Origin: Gammaproteobacteria bacterium UBA2679
GTDB lineage: Bacteria; Pseudomonadota; Gammaproteobacteria; Pseudomonadales; Oleiphilaceae
Assembly (NCBI GenBank): GCA_002354735.1
Contig: DEMD01000003.1
Location: 375,511 to 439,510, forward strand
Direction of reading: 5' to 3'
Length of the DNA stretch: 64,000 nt
The translations under genes were made by a program, and so were the position numbers. The stretch's first letter is position 1. The number at the start of each line of letters is the position of its first letter. Positions 33,401-41,949 of this stretch are shown in pieces. The notes beneath the pieces were generated by a model. The model was not told the origin of the DNA. It did no database searches and saw only the letters and a list, made by a program, of their open reading frames with translations.

Positions 33401-33999
33401 TCCGTGGTCGACGCATCGTCGCTCGCCAGAGGCGCAAGATTTTCAGGCGGCGGCGGTGGTGGGTTGAATGGGTCGATATCGCCATCGTCGAAGCGGAATT
33501 GTTCGACATCCAGGACCAGGTCCTGATCGCCGCTGGCCAGATGAGTCACTCTGAAACTGTTTGCGCCGGTCCTCTCGATCAAAAATTCGCTGCGGTTACC
33601 GGTGAATATCGCCACGTCGTAACCACCGTTTCCGTCGATGATATCGCTCCCCTGACCACCGAAGAGCATGTCGTCGCCTTGCTGGCCAAAGAGCGCGTCA
33701 TCGCCATCACCGCCTGCAAGATAATCATCCCCGCGCCCCCCGAACAGGGCATCGTTGCCATCACCGCCTGCAAGGTCGTCATCGCCGTTGCCCCCTGAGA
33801 TCAGGTCGTCGCCACTCCCCCCAACAACAGTGTCATCGCCGTTTCCACTGAAGATGATGTCATTACCGTCACCGCCATCTACGACGTCGTCACCCGAGCC
33901 CGAGAAGATCAGGTCGTTGCCGTCATCACCGTTTATGGTGTCACTTCTGGATGTGCCGATAATGAGATCGCTGTGATCACTGCCGTTGATGTCTGCCAT
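30427..33999 (-). CDS. Large secreted protein: N-terminal RTX repeats plus nine cadherin/VCBS-like tandem domains
   Basis: Acidic 1190-residue protein, the predicted substrate of the adjacent exporter. Residues ~12-125 are RTX nonapeptide repeats (GGxGxDxxx, about 12 copies). Residues ~126-176 look like the segment that usually follows RTX repeats (VEQFRFDDGDI). A PPPPPP linker leads to nine Ig/cadherin-like domains of ~100-120 residues, each opening with a NxxPxAxDD-type motif and LxNDxDxDGD. Domains 2-3-4 (279-624) and 6-7-8 (737-1080) are two copies of one three-domain block. The protein ends INGTDNDFLAG, without the usual C-terminal RTX block or a clear hydrophobic secretion signal. AGGAG lies 7 bases before the ATG. 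An adhesin or matrix role is likely. Confidence 0.88.
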   Translation of the reverse strand: MADINGSDHSDLIIGTSRSDTINGDDGNDLIFSGSGDDVVDGGDGNDIIFSGNGDDTVVGGSGDDLISGGNGDDDLAGGDGNDALFGGRGDDYLAGGDGDDALFGQQGDDMLFGGQGSDIIDGNGGYDVAIFTGNRSEFLIERTGANSFRVTHLASGDQDLVLDVEQFRFDDGDIDPFNPPPPPPENLAPLASDDASTTDENTSITIDVLANDVDPDGDALVVTGASANNGTVVINPDGTLTYTPATDFVGEDSIVYSISDGKGGTSEATVAVTVNQVNALPLAVDDSATVQEEDGLTVLDNALLNDQMGDGASSVSMVNGETLNVGASVTGSNGGLFVITADGSVSFDPAGAFAALNTGETATTSVSYTISDADGDLSTATYTVTVEGRDPSTAPDAALDTAFVSEDEASVVIENVLANDTDIDGDVLVVSEVAGSAANVGQAIAGRQGGYWVLDSNGRAEFFTNGEFDFLAEGEQVTETLQYKIADGRGGEDFSAVTVTITGVNDAPVAQDDLYEVDEGKFFVALNIFTDNRLVQNDIDADTNDTLRITEVNGQAMTGASLTVTGSNGGEFVVYADGRARLGAETGFEQLDQDEVLLTQISYTVRDGSGATSSANVTMQVIGRNVTLVANDDAVTTDDRTAVDIDVLANDQDGDAPSVVTQVNGEAGLVGAVIAGSSGGLFSIDADGNTSFDPNGEFGYLEAGQSATTSVTYTISDEDGQTSTATLTVTVDDAGNQIPVAVSDSATALESANQQALLNALVNDTRGDGPSTVVAVAGGAAQVGVATLGSNGGLFTIAADGSVIFDADGDFVYLQAGETATTTVSYTIADQDGDTSTAVYQVTVNGLANQAPQARNDSGAIGEDTASIVLQNILLNDTDADRDTLFVSAVARSATKVGEMVAGTKGGYWIVESDGSAEFFTDGDFDYLAAGQQVTEQLLYTVSDGAGGSAFGTVSVVVTGANDEPVAVDDFYQVNEGSFRFALNILTDSRPVGNDTDADANAVIRVSAVNDVPMSGTSITVAGSEGGLFQIYSDGRARFSAETGFDYLKAGEKVITTAEYTITDGNGSFSTALIELEVTGVNDAVIAKADKAVTDEATAVSISVLNNDIDADNDTLSIVSFDDSSLLGTLVANADGSFTYDPAGQFDSLSAGETARESFSYVVSDGNGATSSAMVEVLINGTDNDFLAG

Positions 34000-34412
34000 G
34001 TTTGCTCCTGGATGCGCGGGATCTATGCCATTAGGCTTATTTTTTTAGTTAGCGCATCGTTATAAGGCATGCATCAAAGCTTTCAAAGTGTTTCAATTTG
34101 TTAACGTGATCCCGCTCTCCTTTTATTGTTTCTAGCAGAAATTTATGAGTGCGAAAGGCCAAGCTGGTCACATTTCCAGCGCAACCGGCGCCTGGAGCTC
34201 GACTGAGAGCCAAAATTTCGACGAGCGACTATTCAAATTAACAAAATTTCATAGCTCAACAGCAATCGTACCAGCAGAACTAACTATCGGTTTTATAAAG
34301 CAGTTGACTGTAATTTGAACGATGACTGAGGCACTATTCAGGTCATCAGGATGCCGAGTTCGATTCCGTTCTATCGACGGGTCAGGGCCAATCACAAGAT
34401 GGAGTACCCAAC
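34000..34412. other. AT-rich divergent intergenic region (~410 bases)
   Basis: The gap separates the type I secretion operon (minus) from the glycosyltransferase (plus) and is visibly more AT-rich than its surroundings. It contains a plausible minus-strand promoter (34059-34086) and a plus-strand TTGACT at 34304-34309 without a good -10. No coding frame, tRNA or repeat is supported. It is a good candidate region for regulation of surface-protein expression. Confidence 0.6.
34059..34086 (-). promoter_or_regulatory. Probable sigma70 promoter of the type I secretion operon
   Basis: On the minus strand TTGAAA (34086-34081) and TATAAC (34064-34059) are 16 bases apart. The predicted start would lie near 34052, giving a leader of about 50 bases before the ATG at 33999, which has its own AGGAG. 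Both boxes are close to consensus. Confidence 0.45.
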
Positions 34413-35432
34413 ATGACCCAGTTCACCCAGCAGTTCATGGATCGGCTTCGCAGTCAGTCGTGGCGAAGTGATGCCAGCGTCCTCACTTATGGAAACGGCC
34501 GCCACGAGCATCTCTGTAACCTGGTGCTCGGCCTCGAGAGCCAGACGATCACGCCCAGCGAGCTGATTATCTGTCACCTTTTGCCGGAGCCCTACAGCGG
34601 GCTTCCCGAAACCTCATTTCCAGTACGCCAAATTTATGTTGCAGCGGGTGAGCTGGATCTGCCTCTGGCAGCTGCAAGGAATGCAGCTGCTCGGGCGGCA
34701 AGTGCAAACAGCCTCGTATTTCTGGACATCGATTGCATCCCCTCCCCTCGTCTGGTTGAGGACTATATAGCCGCGCTAGCCCATTGGGACGGTCTGCTCG
34801 TGGGCGATGTGCGCTATTTACGTGAGGGTGGCAATGCCCCCGGCTGGACACCTCACACCTTGATGCTCGCGTCCGAGCTGCATAGCGAGCGCCGGCTTCC
34901 GCCCAAGGAGGGCATTGAACCCTGCGCCGACTATCGAGTCTTTTCATCGATGTCATTCGCTATCAGAAAGACGACTTTTCTGGAAACTGGCGGTTTCGAT
35001 GAGCGCTATGACGGGTATGGCGCCGAGGACAGCGACTTCAGCCGAACCCTGTCCCAACGCGGTATCAGAATCGGGTGGTGTGCAGGCGCGACCGCGTTTC
35101 ATCAATATCACCTGCAGCATCGTCCGCCCGTCCATAGACTGCATGCAATTTTAAGAAACAACGAAATCTATCGAGAGAAATGGGGGCAGAATACAATGGA
35201 GCACTGGCTTGCAGCCTTCGAAAAACTCGGCCTGATCACTCACGCAGACGACGGCTTCGCTGTTCTGAGAAATGTCACTGATGAGGATTTGCTGCTCACG
35301 CAGCAGACCCGCGGGCAAGCTTACGCGTCAACTCGAGCCTTCATGTCCCGATTCGGCCGATCCTCGAAAGCCGGCGGGCAAACAGAGGACGCGGCTCAGT
35401 GGGCCGTGACTGCGAGCGCCCCAACGGACTGA
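34413..35432 (+). CDS. Family 2-like glycosyltransferase (GT-A fold)
   Basis: 339-residue cytoplasmic GT-A glycosyltransferase. The N-terminal part has the GT2 nucleotide-binding fold with SVLTYGNGRHEHLCNLVLGL and the DxD motif in FLDIDC (~residues 106-111). The C-terminal half has the acceptor-side motif of GT7/chondroitin-polymerase-type enzymes, GGFDERYDGYGAEDSDFSRTL. Such enzymes add sugars to polysaccharide or glycolipid acceptors. GGAG lies about 9 bases before the ATG. It stands alone between the secretion operon and the lipid-metabolism genes. Sugar and acceptor cannot be told. Confidence 0.85.
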   Translation: MTQFTQQFMDRLRSQSWRSDASVLTYGNGRHEHLCNLVLGLESQTITPSELIICHLLPEPYSGLPETSFPVRQIYVAAGELDLPLAAARNAAARAASANSLVFLDIDCIPSPRLVEDYIAALAHWDGLLVGDVRYLREGGNAPGWTPHTLMLASELHSERRLPPKEGIEPCADYRVFSSMSFAIRKTTFLETGGFDERYDGYGAEDSDFSRTLSQRGIRIGWCAGATAFHQYHLQHRPPVHRLHAILRNNEIYREKWGQNTMEHWLAAFEKLGLITHADDGFAVLRNVTDEDLLLTQQTRGQAYASTRAFMSRFGRSSKAGGQTEDAAQWAVTASAPTD

Positions 35433-35582
35433 CGCTCACCGGTCGCTGCTCATCGAGGCGCGGTCTGCTGCATTGCCCCCTCGGCAAAGATTCGTCTTGA
35501 GTCAGTATCTTGTTCTAATCTCTGTGCTAAGTTTCCACAGATTAGTCACTCTACGTGCCACCTCGACTCGAGATTTTACCCC

Positions 35583-37490
35583 ATGGCCCATCACAGCCCG
35601 CTTGCGCTTATGCGCAGTCGCAAATTTCTGCCTTTCTTTCTTACTCAGGCGCTGGGCGCGTTCAACGACAACGTGTTCAAGAATGCCTTGCTACTCCTCC
35701 TGACTTTTTCCGCAGGCAGCAGCCTGGGCATGGACATCAATGTTCTGGTAAATCTTGCTGCTGGACTTTTTATACTGCCCTTTTTTCTGATTTCCCCCAT
35801 GGCTGGCCAGATTGCGGATAAATACGAGAAATCGGCGATAATCCGTTGGGTGAAACTTGGCGAAGTCATCATCATGACTCTCGCAGCAGTAGCCTTGATC
35901 TATGACGCCTATGCCGCACTACTTTTGCTGCTGTTGGCAATGGGCACACAGTCAGCATTTTTCGGACCGGTCAAATACGCCATCATGCCGCAGCACCTGA
36001 ACGATCGTGATCTCGTTGGTGGCAATGCGCTGGTCGAAATGGGTACCTTCCTCGCCATCCTGGCTGGAACAATCCTGGCGGGTGTGCTCTCCCCATTGAG
36101 CGAAGCGAGCACTTGGATAGCCATCACGGTTGTATTGCTGGCTGTCGCCGGATATGTAGCGAGTAGAGGCATCCCAGAAGCTGCAGCGAGCAATCCAGGG
36201 CTGAAGATCGACTGGAACCCGTTTACTCAGCTCGCCGAGATCTGGCGCCAGACGAGAGGGAACCAGGCTGTATTTCAGTCCATACTGGCCATTAGCTGGT
36301 TCTGGTTCCTCGGCGCCAGCTATCTCACGCAGTTCCCTAATTTCACAAAAGACGTGCTATCAGCTGGTGCCGGTGTGGTTACCTTGCTACTGGCAGTGTT
36401 CTCAGTCGGTATCGCCATTGGCTCCATGCTGTGCGAACGATTGTCCCACGGCCGTGTCGAACTTGGCATCGTGCCTATCGGCGCCCTTGGGCTCACAGTA
36501 TTCGGGGCCGATCTGTATTTCGCCTCAGTAGCTCTGCAGTTGCCCCTTGCTCAAGCAGCGGGCCCCGAGCTTCTGCACACTATAAGCAGCCTGTGGGGCG
36601 TCGAAGGCAGCGGCCGGCTCCTGGTCGATCTCGGTTTCATAGGACTGAGCGGTGGCCTCTTCATCGTGCCGCTGTACGCGCTGATACAGCAGCGAAGTGC
36701 TGCTGAGCGACGGGCACAGGTAATCGCGGCCAACAATGTGCTCAATGCGTTATTTATGGTCGTCAGTGCCGTGTTCGCCATTGTCTGCCTAAGCGTCCTG
36801 GCGCTGTCCATCCCGACCTACTTTCTGGTTCTGGCCCTGATCAATCTGCTTGTCAGCATCTATGTCTTCAGACAGGTACCGGAGTTCGCTTTCCGCTTCA
36901 TCATCTGGATCCTCGGCCATACCATTTATCGAGTCCGCACTGTCGGGCTGGACAATCTCCCTGAGGACGGACCGGCCTTGCTGGTCTGCAACCATGTCAG
37001 CTATGCCGATGCCGTCATCATCGGGGGCGCGATCTATCGGCCGGTGCGCTTTGTCATGGACAGAACAATTGCCGGTATGCCGGGTATGCGCTGGTTTTTC
37101 AGGATGGCGAAGACTATCCCGATCTGTTCGGAACGTGCTGATGCCGCGGTGTATCAGGCAGCTTTTGCTGAAATCCAGGCTTGCCTCGAAGCGGGCGAAG
37201 TCGTCTGTATCTTCCCCGAAGGCCGCCTGACAACCGACGGTGAAATCGCGCAGTTCCGTAAAGGCGTCGAGCGCATCGTTGCCACAACGCCTGTCCCAGT
37301 CGTACCCATGGCACTGCAGGGTTTATGGGGTTCCGTATTCAGTCATGCTGGTGGAACGGCGCTTACCAAACTGCCGCGCAGATTCTGGTCAAAAATAACG
37401 CTGGTTTTAGCTGCGCCTGAATCACCTGAAATGGCAACGGCGGAACGTCTGCAGGCCCGAGTCGAGGCGCTGAGAGGAGACCTCAAGTGA
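35583..37490 (+). CDS. LplT-like MFS transporter fused to PlsC acyltransferase
   Basis: Two-domain membrane protein of 635 residues. Residues ~1-415 form an LplT-type MFS domain with twelve helices (FLTQALGAFNDNVFKNAL near the start). Residues ~430-630 are a PlsC-type acyltransferase with the NHVSYAD (HX4D) motif and FPEGRLT, followed by VVPMALQGLWGS. In Aas/LplT systems this pair flips lysophospholipids inward and re-acylates them. Long bacterial fusions carry a third acyl-ACP ligase domain, which is absent here. An AMP-forming acyl ligase encoded 0.9 kb away on the other strand could supply the activated acyl group. The ATG at 35583 lacks a strong ribosome site. Confidence 0.9.
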   Translation: MAHHSPLALMRSRKFLPFFLTQALGAFNDNVFKNALLLLLTFSAGSSLGMDINVLVNLAAGLFILPFFLISPMAGQIADKYEKSAIIRWVKLGEVIIMTLAAVALIYDAYAALLLLLLAMGTQSAFFGPVKYAIMPQHLNDRDLVGGNALVEMGTFLAILAGTILAGVLSPLSEASTWIAITVVLLAVAGYVASRGIPEAAASNPGLKIDWNPFTQLAEIWRQTRGNQAVFQSILAISWFWFLGASYLTQFPNFTKDVLSAGAGVVTLLLAVFSVGIAIGSMLCERLSHGRVELGIVPIGALGLTVFGADLYFASVALQLPLAQAAGPELLHTISSLWGVEGSGRLLVDLGFIGLSGGLFIVPLYALIQQRSAAERRAQVIAANNVLNALFMVVSAVFAIVCLSVLALSIPTYFLVLALINLLVSIYVFRQVPEFAFRFIIWILGHTIYRVRTVGLDNLPEDGPALLVCNHVSYADAVIIGGAIYRPVRFVMDRTIAGMPGMRWFFRMAKTIPICSERADAAVYQAAFAEIQACLEAGEVVCIFPEGRLTTDGEIAQFRKGVERIVATTPVPVVPMALQGLWGSVFSHAGGTALTKLPRRFWSKITLVLAAPESPEMATAERLQARVEALRGDLK

Positions 37491-37547
37491 AGGCATGGCA
37501 GAAGCGTAATGGGCCGGTAATCCTGCAGCGGGGGTGGGCTCTGTAAA

Positions 37548-38414
37548 GTGCGCCGCATGATTGCATTCAAACTCTTCGTCAGCACTAGCCTGTTCCTGCT
37601 GCTCCTGTTGGCCGGCCCGCTATTCATGGCCGCTTGCAGCAACACCAAGACGGTCAGGAGCTGGCACCAGACAGACCGCTCGAGCGCTGGCATAGCCCCA
37701 TCACCAGCAGAGGCCCCTGAGGCTATCGTTCAGGTCTATGGCGCTCGGGCCTATAGCTGGCGAGGTCATTTCGCCGTGCACACCTGGATAGCGACCAAAG
37801 CCGCCGATGCACCTGACTACAGCGTGCACGAAGTCGTAGGTTGGGGTCGTGACAAGATCAGGTCCAGAACGGGCAAGCCGGATCACGCCTGGTACGGTAA
37901 TAAACCCGCCTTACTGGCCGATATCAGAGGCGAGCGGGCTGCAGAGATGATTCCGCAGATCAATCAGGCTATCAAAGCCTATCCATATCCACACCGCTAC
38001 CAGGCCTGGCCTGGACCGAACAGCAATACGTTCGTGGCCTGGGTGATTCGACAGGTGCCGGATTTGCGTGTTGCACTGCCAAATATTGCTATCGGTAAGG
38101 ATTATCTTGGTGATGGCGTGATAGCCAGCACACCTACGGGTACAGGTTATCAATTCTCGCTTTGGGGCTGGTTCGGCATTCTAGCAAGCATGCGCGAGGG
38201 CCTGGAGCTCAACGTTCTCGGGCTCTCTATCGGGGTGGACCCGATGGCACTGGCGGTCAAACTACCTGGTGTGGGGCAGCTGGGATGGCGTGATCCGTGG
38301 ATGGATGCCAAACCAGTGCAGACTGCCGAAGCCTCAGTACTGCCAGTCGAGCCAAGCGAAATGGCCGGCCTTGCAGAGGCGGCGGGCGCCGCCACGCCGC
38401 CCCGGGAAAACTAG
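37548..38414 (+). CDS. DUF3750 family protein, probable lipoprotein or membrane-anchored
   Basis: 288-residue exported protein. The hydrophobic N-terminus ends in FMAACSN, which could serve as a lipobox (AAC). The conserved DUF3750 core follows: HFAVHTWIATK, VVGWG, RYQAWPGPNSNTFVAWV (with the family Asn/Thr/Phe) and the LGDG/GYQFSLWGWFG stretch. Enzymatic function is unknown; the pattern of conserved His and Asn residues hints at a hydrolase-like active site, but I cannot assign one. The start may be GTG at 37548 or ATG at 37557. It follows the LplT-PlsC gene by 57 bases on the same strand and converges on the acyl ligase gene, 7 bases away. Confidence 0.85.
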   Translation: MRRMIAFKLFVSTSLFLLLLLAGPLFMAACSNTKTVRSWHQTDRSSAGIAPSPAEAPEAIVQVYGARAYSWRGHFAVHTWIATKAADAPDYSVHEVVGWGRDKIRSRTGKPDHAWYGNKPALLADIRGERAAEMIPQINQAIKAYPYPHRYQAWPGPNSNTFVAWVIRQVPDLRVALPNIAIGKDYLGDGVIASTPTGTGYQFSLWGWFGILASMREGLELNVLGLSIGVDPMALAVKLPGVGQLGWRDPWMDAKPVQTAEASVLPVEPSEMAGLAEAAGAATPPREN

Positions 38415-38421
38415 GTGCGCT

Positions 38422-40116
38422 TCAGCGCTCCCAGATAACCTTCTCCCCTGAGTTGCAGATCTGCTCCATCAACTTCGTATAGCGATCTTCGACTTTGTTG
38501 CGCTTGATCTTCAGCGTGGGCGTCACCATTCCGCTTTCCGGCAACCAATCGTCCTTCGAGATGATAACGCCGCAGAGCTTCTCATGGTTCAGCAACTGCC
38601 GGTTCACCTGATCGATGTGGCTTTCGATACTGGTCTTCAGTTCCTCCTTGGGAATCTGTCGCGCCTGTTCGGTTAGTGTCACGATAGCCACTGGCTGATT
38701 CAGGCCGGATCCTGCGAGACAGATCTGCTCGAACTCTTTCATCGAAGCGATCTTGGCTTCTATCGGTGCAGGTGCGACATATTCGCCCTTCTCGGTCTTG
38801 AACAGTTCCTTGATCCGTCCTGTAATCCGCAGGTAGCCTTCCTGATCGATCTCGCCAAGATCGCCTGAGTGGTAGTAGCCTTCGGCGTCGATGGCCTCAG
38901 CGGTCTTCTCTGGCTCTCGGTAATAGCCTGTCATCAACGTTGGTGACTTGAACAGTACTTCGCCCTGCTCACTCAGCTTGAAGCCGCTGTCAGGCATGGC
39001 CTGCCCCACTGTTCCAGGCTTGCTCTTGCCGCGGCGGGCGATAAAGCCGTAGGCGAAGTTTTCGGTCATGCCGTAGCCTTCCAATATTTCTATGCCCAGT
39101 GCCCGATACCAGGCCAACAGCGAGGGAGCGATTGGCGCCGCCCCTGAAATAACGTAGCGGGCTTCTGCGAGCCCCAGCGCCTTGCGCAATTTGGCAGCGA
39201 CAATGTTCTTCAGAACCGGGATCTTCATCAGGAAGTCGAGCTTCTTCTGCGGCATCTTCTCCAGTATGCCGCCCTGGAACTTCTTCCAGAGTCTCGGTAC
39301 AGAGAAGAATATTGTCGGCTGAACTGAAACCAGATCACGCTGGAAGGTGTCCAGCGACTGGGTGAAACTCACTCGCATTCCGCAGTAAAGGCTTGTGGTC
39401 GCCAAGAGGAGTCGCTCTGCGACGTGAGCGAGCGGAAGGAATGAGAAGCCCTTGTCATCGGGCCCCAGGTCGAATATTTCCATCGCCCGTGAGCCGACGA
39501 GTCGAGTGCCACCAAAAACGTGCACGGCGCCCTTTGGATTGCCCGTCGTTCCTGAGGTGTACACGATAGTCCAGATATCATCATCCGCTGGAACAGGGCT
39601 GTCGCCGAACGGCTCATTCTGCGCGATCAGGTCCTTGCTATGGTGCTGGACCTCACCCTCCTTGGGGAAATCGCCATCGGAACCCAGGAAGTCGAAGCCT
39701 ATAGTGATCAGGTCTGCGGGAATGCCCGTCTTCAGGCGCTGCCATACCGGCTTGTCCAGCTTGCCCACAAAGATGCCCTTCGACTCTGAATGTTCGAGTA
39801 CATAGCGCAAGGTTTCCGGCGTCTGGTCGAAATACAGCGGCACGCTTACAAAGCCGCCAAGCTGCAGGGCAATATCGGTCTTGATCCATTCGGCGCAGTT
39901 TTTCGACAGGATGGCGATCCTGTCTCCGCGTTTGAAGCCCATGTCAAACAGCGCAGTGACCAGCCTTCGGGCATGATTGCCGACATCCCCCCAGGTGTAT
40001 TCGTTCCAGCTGCCGTCGATGGGTTGACGCAGATAGACGCGGTCCTCCGCAGTCTCCTCCCAGTGGTAGAACATTTCGATGGGTGTCTTATTACGGGCGA
40101 TATCGGCAAGGTTCAT
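38422..40116 (-). CDS. AMP-dependent long-chain acyl-CoA (or acyl-ACP) ligase
   Basis: 564-residue member of the adenylate-forming family. The ATP loop is TSGTTGNPKGA (~residues 189-199), the A5 motif is YGMTENFAYGF, the A7/A8 motifs are SGDLGEIDQEGYLRITGRIKE, and the C-terminal catalytic lysine region is TPTLKIKRN. The sequence resembles bacterial long-chain fatty-acid ligases of the FadD15/FAA type, which make acyl-CoA via acyl-AMP. No signal or membrane segment is seen. It converges on the DUF3750 gene and is divergent from the CHASE2 operon. Proximity to the LplT-PlsC fusion suggests a shared role in phospholipid remodelling (inference). Confidence 0.9.
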   Translation of the reverse strand: MNLADIARNKTPIEMFYHWEETAEDRVYLRQPIDGSWNEYTWGDVGNHARRLVTALFDMGFKRGDRIAILSKNCAEWIKTDIALQLGGFVSVPLYFDQTPETLRYVLEHSESKGIFVGKLDKPVWQRLKTGIPADLITIGFDFLGSDGDFPKEGEVQHHSKDLIAQNEPFGDSPVPADDDIWTIVYTSGTTGNPKGAVHVFGGTRLVGSRAMEIFDLGPDDKGFSFLPLAHVAERLLLATTSLYCGMRVSFTQSLDTFQRDLVSVQPTIFFSVPRLWKKFQGGILEKMPQKKLDFLMKIPVLKNIVAAKLRKALGLAEARYVISGAAPIAPSLLAWYRALGIEILEGYGMTENFAYGFIARRGKSKPGTVGQAMPDSGFKLSEQGEVLFKSPTLMTGYYREPEKTAEAIDAEGYYHSGDLGEIDQEGYLRITGRIKELFKTEKGEYVAPAPIEAKIASMKEFEQICLAGSGLNQPVAIVTLTEQARQIPKEELKTSIESHIDQVNRQLLNHEKLCGVIISKDDWLPESGMVTPTLKIKRNKVEDRYTKLMEQICNSGEKVIWER

Positions 40117-40266
40117 GTGTGTATGCGCTCCAACAGCTGCTTATTGTAATTTTGCAGGGAGATACTACCGGCTCCATACCTCACCCCACAAGACGCGCGG
40201 AAAGAATGCTCGGCTGCCAAGCCTGCAGCCCGTCGTCCTGCTCAAATTCCGACCGATTTCACGATC

Positions 40267-41949
40267 ATGCGGCTAGAAAGGCTGTATACTGCTGCGCGTC
40301 CATGGATGGAGACTCCCCTTTTGCTACGCCCAAAAAATCACGCGCTCGCCTATTACTGCGTCGCGCTACTGTTATCGCTCGCCACGCTGGCCGAATTCCT
40401 GCATTTCAATTATCTCGGGAAGCTCGAAAGCGGTGCCTATGACCTCTCGCTGAAACATCGACTGTTTTATGCCCCAGCCGATCCCGACATCGTCATCGTC
40501 GACATCGACGAAAGGTCCCTGGCTGCAATGGGTGAAGAATACGGCCGTTGGCCTTGGCCACGTGCGGTATTGGCGGAGTTCGTCGAAGGACTGCAGGCGC
40601 AGGCGCCCGCCGCAGTGGTTTTCGATATCCTGTTCTCCGAACCTGACATCTATAACCCTGAGTCCGACGCTTACCTCAATTCAGTTGCGGAGAGCTACGA
40701 CAACGTCTTCTTTCCGTTCATCCGGCTGCCGGCGCACAACGACGCGCTCAGCGAACTGCGCCCGTCAATGATCCCGGGCTTTCAGCGACTCGACCATCTG
40801 CCGAGTTCAGACGCACCCCTGGCCGCCATACTCCCCTTCCTGAACGCAGCAGTGACTGCCGGTAGAACTGGCACCAATACCATCCAACCTGATGACGATG
40901 GCATCGTGCGCAGCTACGAACTTTACGAGATACACGATGGCTGGTTGATTCCGTCGCTACCGATGTCGCTGGCCAAACAGCTGAACGAAGCGACGCCCCA
41001 GGCACAGTCACTGCTCATAAACTGGCGTGGTGATGTAGGTGCCTATGAGTCGGTCAGTTTTGTCGATGTATTCGAGGACTTTCTCCAGCGTGAACCATCA
41101 CGGCCAGGTGATGAGTTCAACGACAAGATCATCATCATCGGCTCAACGGCCCCCAGTCTGCACGACCTGAAGCCGACACCGATCGCACGCTCGCATCCTG
41201 GCGTGGAGATTCTGGCCACCGGCATCGACAACGCGATCAACAGGGACTTCATCCGCACCTTCCAGGCGCCATGGGTGCCGCTGGCGATCGCGCTGCTGAT
41301 CATCTGGATCACCGCCATTGCATTTGCGCGTCAGGTACCAGTGGCGGTCATCGATGGTCTGTATGGCGCCAGCCAGGGTGGACTGCTGGTTCTGGGCTTC
41401 GCCAGTATCAACGTGTCGAATTTCTATCTCGACCTGTCTGCGCCGGTCTTCTTCGGTCTTGCCTATTTTGCCGCCGCCAGAGGCTATCAGATCTACAGCA
41501 CCAGATCCGATTCCAGGCGGATCTGGCAGAAACGCTTCGAGAGTCCAGGTCCCGTGGCTATCGGTGTACTGCACTTTCCTTCAAGAACAGACGCGAAGCA
41601 GCTGAAACGGCAGACACTCGCACGCATCAGGAAGATGTTCAGGTCCGTCTATATCGAGAAGGTACCGGTGGAAAATAGCGGCCTGAAGATCACCTTTGGC
41701 GAAACCTATTTCGTTTTCAATCTGTTCGAAGAGCGTCCTGAGCTCTTTTCCACAACCGGCCTGAAGGATCTTCTGCAGAAGACGGGTAGCGGCTCAGTGT
41801 CATCCGAAGGGCTCTTCGTAGCGTCCAGCGTCATGCATTTCGAGTCCGACCGTGCCACCAACGAACAGCTCTGGAAATCGCATGCGTTCACACTTCTTCA
41901 ATCAACCACCAACACAGGGATTTGTCGTGAATACACCCCGTCGAACTAG
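40267..41949 (+). CDS. CHASE2 domain membrane protein without catalytic output domain
   Basis: 560-residue protein. One N-terminal transmembrane helix (~30-50) precedes a CHASE2 periplasmic sensor domain (~55-340), with characteristic VIVDIDERSLAAMG, GRWPWPR, DILFSEPD and the IIIIGSTAPSLHD segment. Three transmembrane helices (~345-415) follow. CHASE2 proteins usually continue into an adenylate cyclase, kinase or EAL domain; here only ~140 residues remain (from RRIWQKRFES) with no catalytic motif I recognise. The next gene (SH3b) starts within its 3' end (23-base overlap), so output may go through the co-translated SH3b and M48 protease proteins. The first ATG is used by default; ATG at 40306 is an alternative. 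Confidence 0.88.
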   Translation: MRLERLYTAARPWMETPLLLRPKNHALAYYCVALLLSLATLAEFLHFNYLGKLESGAYDLSLKHRLFYAPADPDIVIVDIDERSLAAMGEEYGRWPWPRAVLAEFVEGLQAQAPAAVVFDILFSEPDIYNPESDAYLNSVAESYDNVFFPFIRLPAHNDALSELRPSMIPGFQRLDHLPSSDAPLAAILPFLNAAVTAGRTGTNTIQPDDDGIVRSYELYEIHDGWLIPSLPMSLAKQLNEATPQAQSLLINWRGDVGAYESVSFVDVFEDFLQREPSRPGDEFNDKIIIIGSTAPSLHDLKPTPIARSHPGVEILATGIDNAINRDFIRTFQAPWVPLAIALLIIWITAIAFARQVPVAVIDGLYGASQGGLLVLGFASINVSNFYLDLSAPVFFGLAYFAAARGYQIYSTRSDSRRIWQKRFESPGPVAIGVLHFPSRTDAKQLKRQTLARIRKMFRSVYIEKVPVENSGLKITFGETYFVFNLFEERPELFSTTGLKDLLQKTGSGSVSSEGLFVASSVMHFESDRATNEQLWKSHAFTLLQSTTNTGICREYTPSN

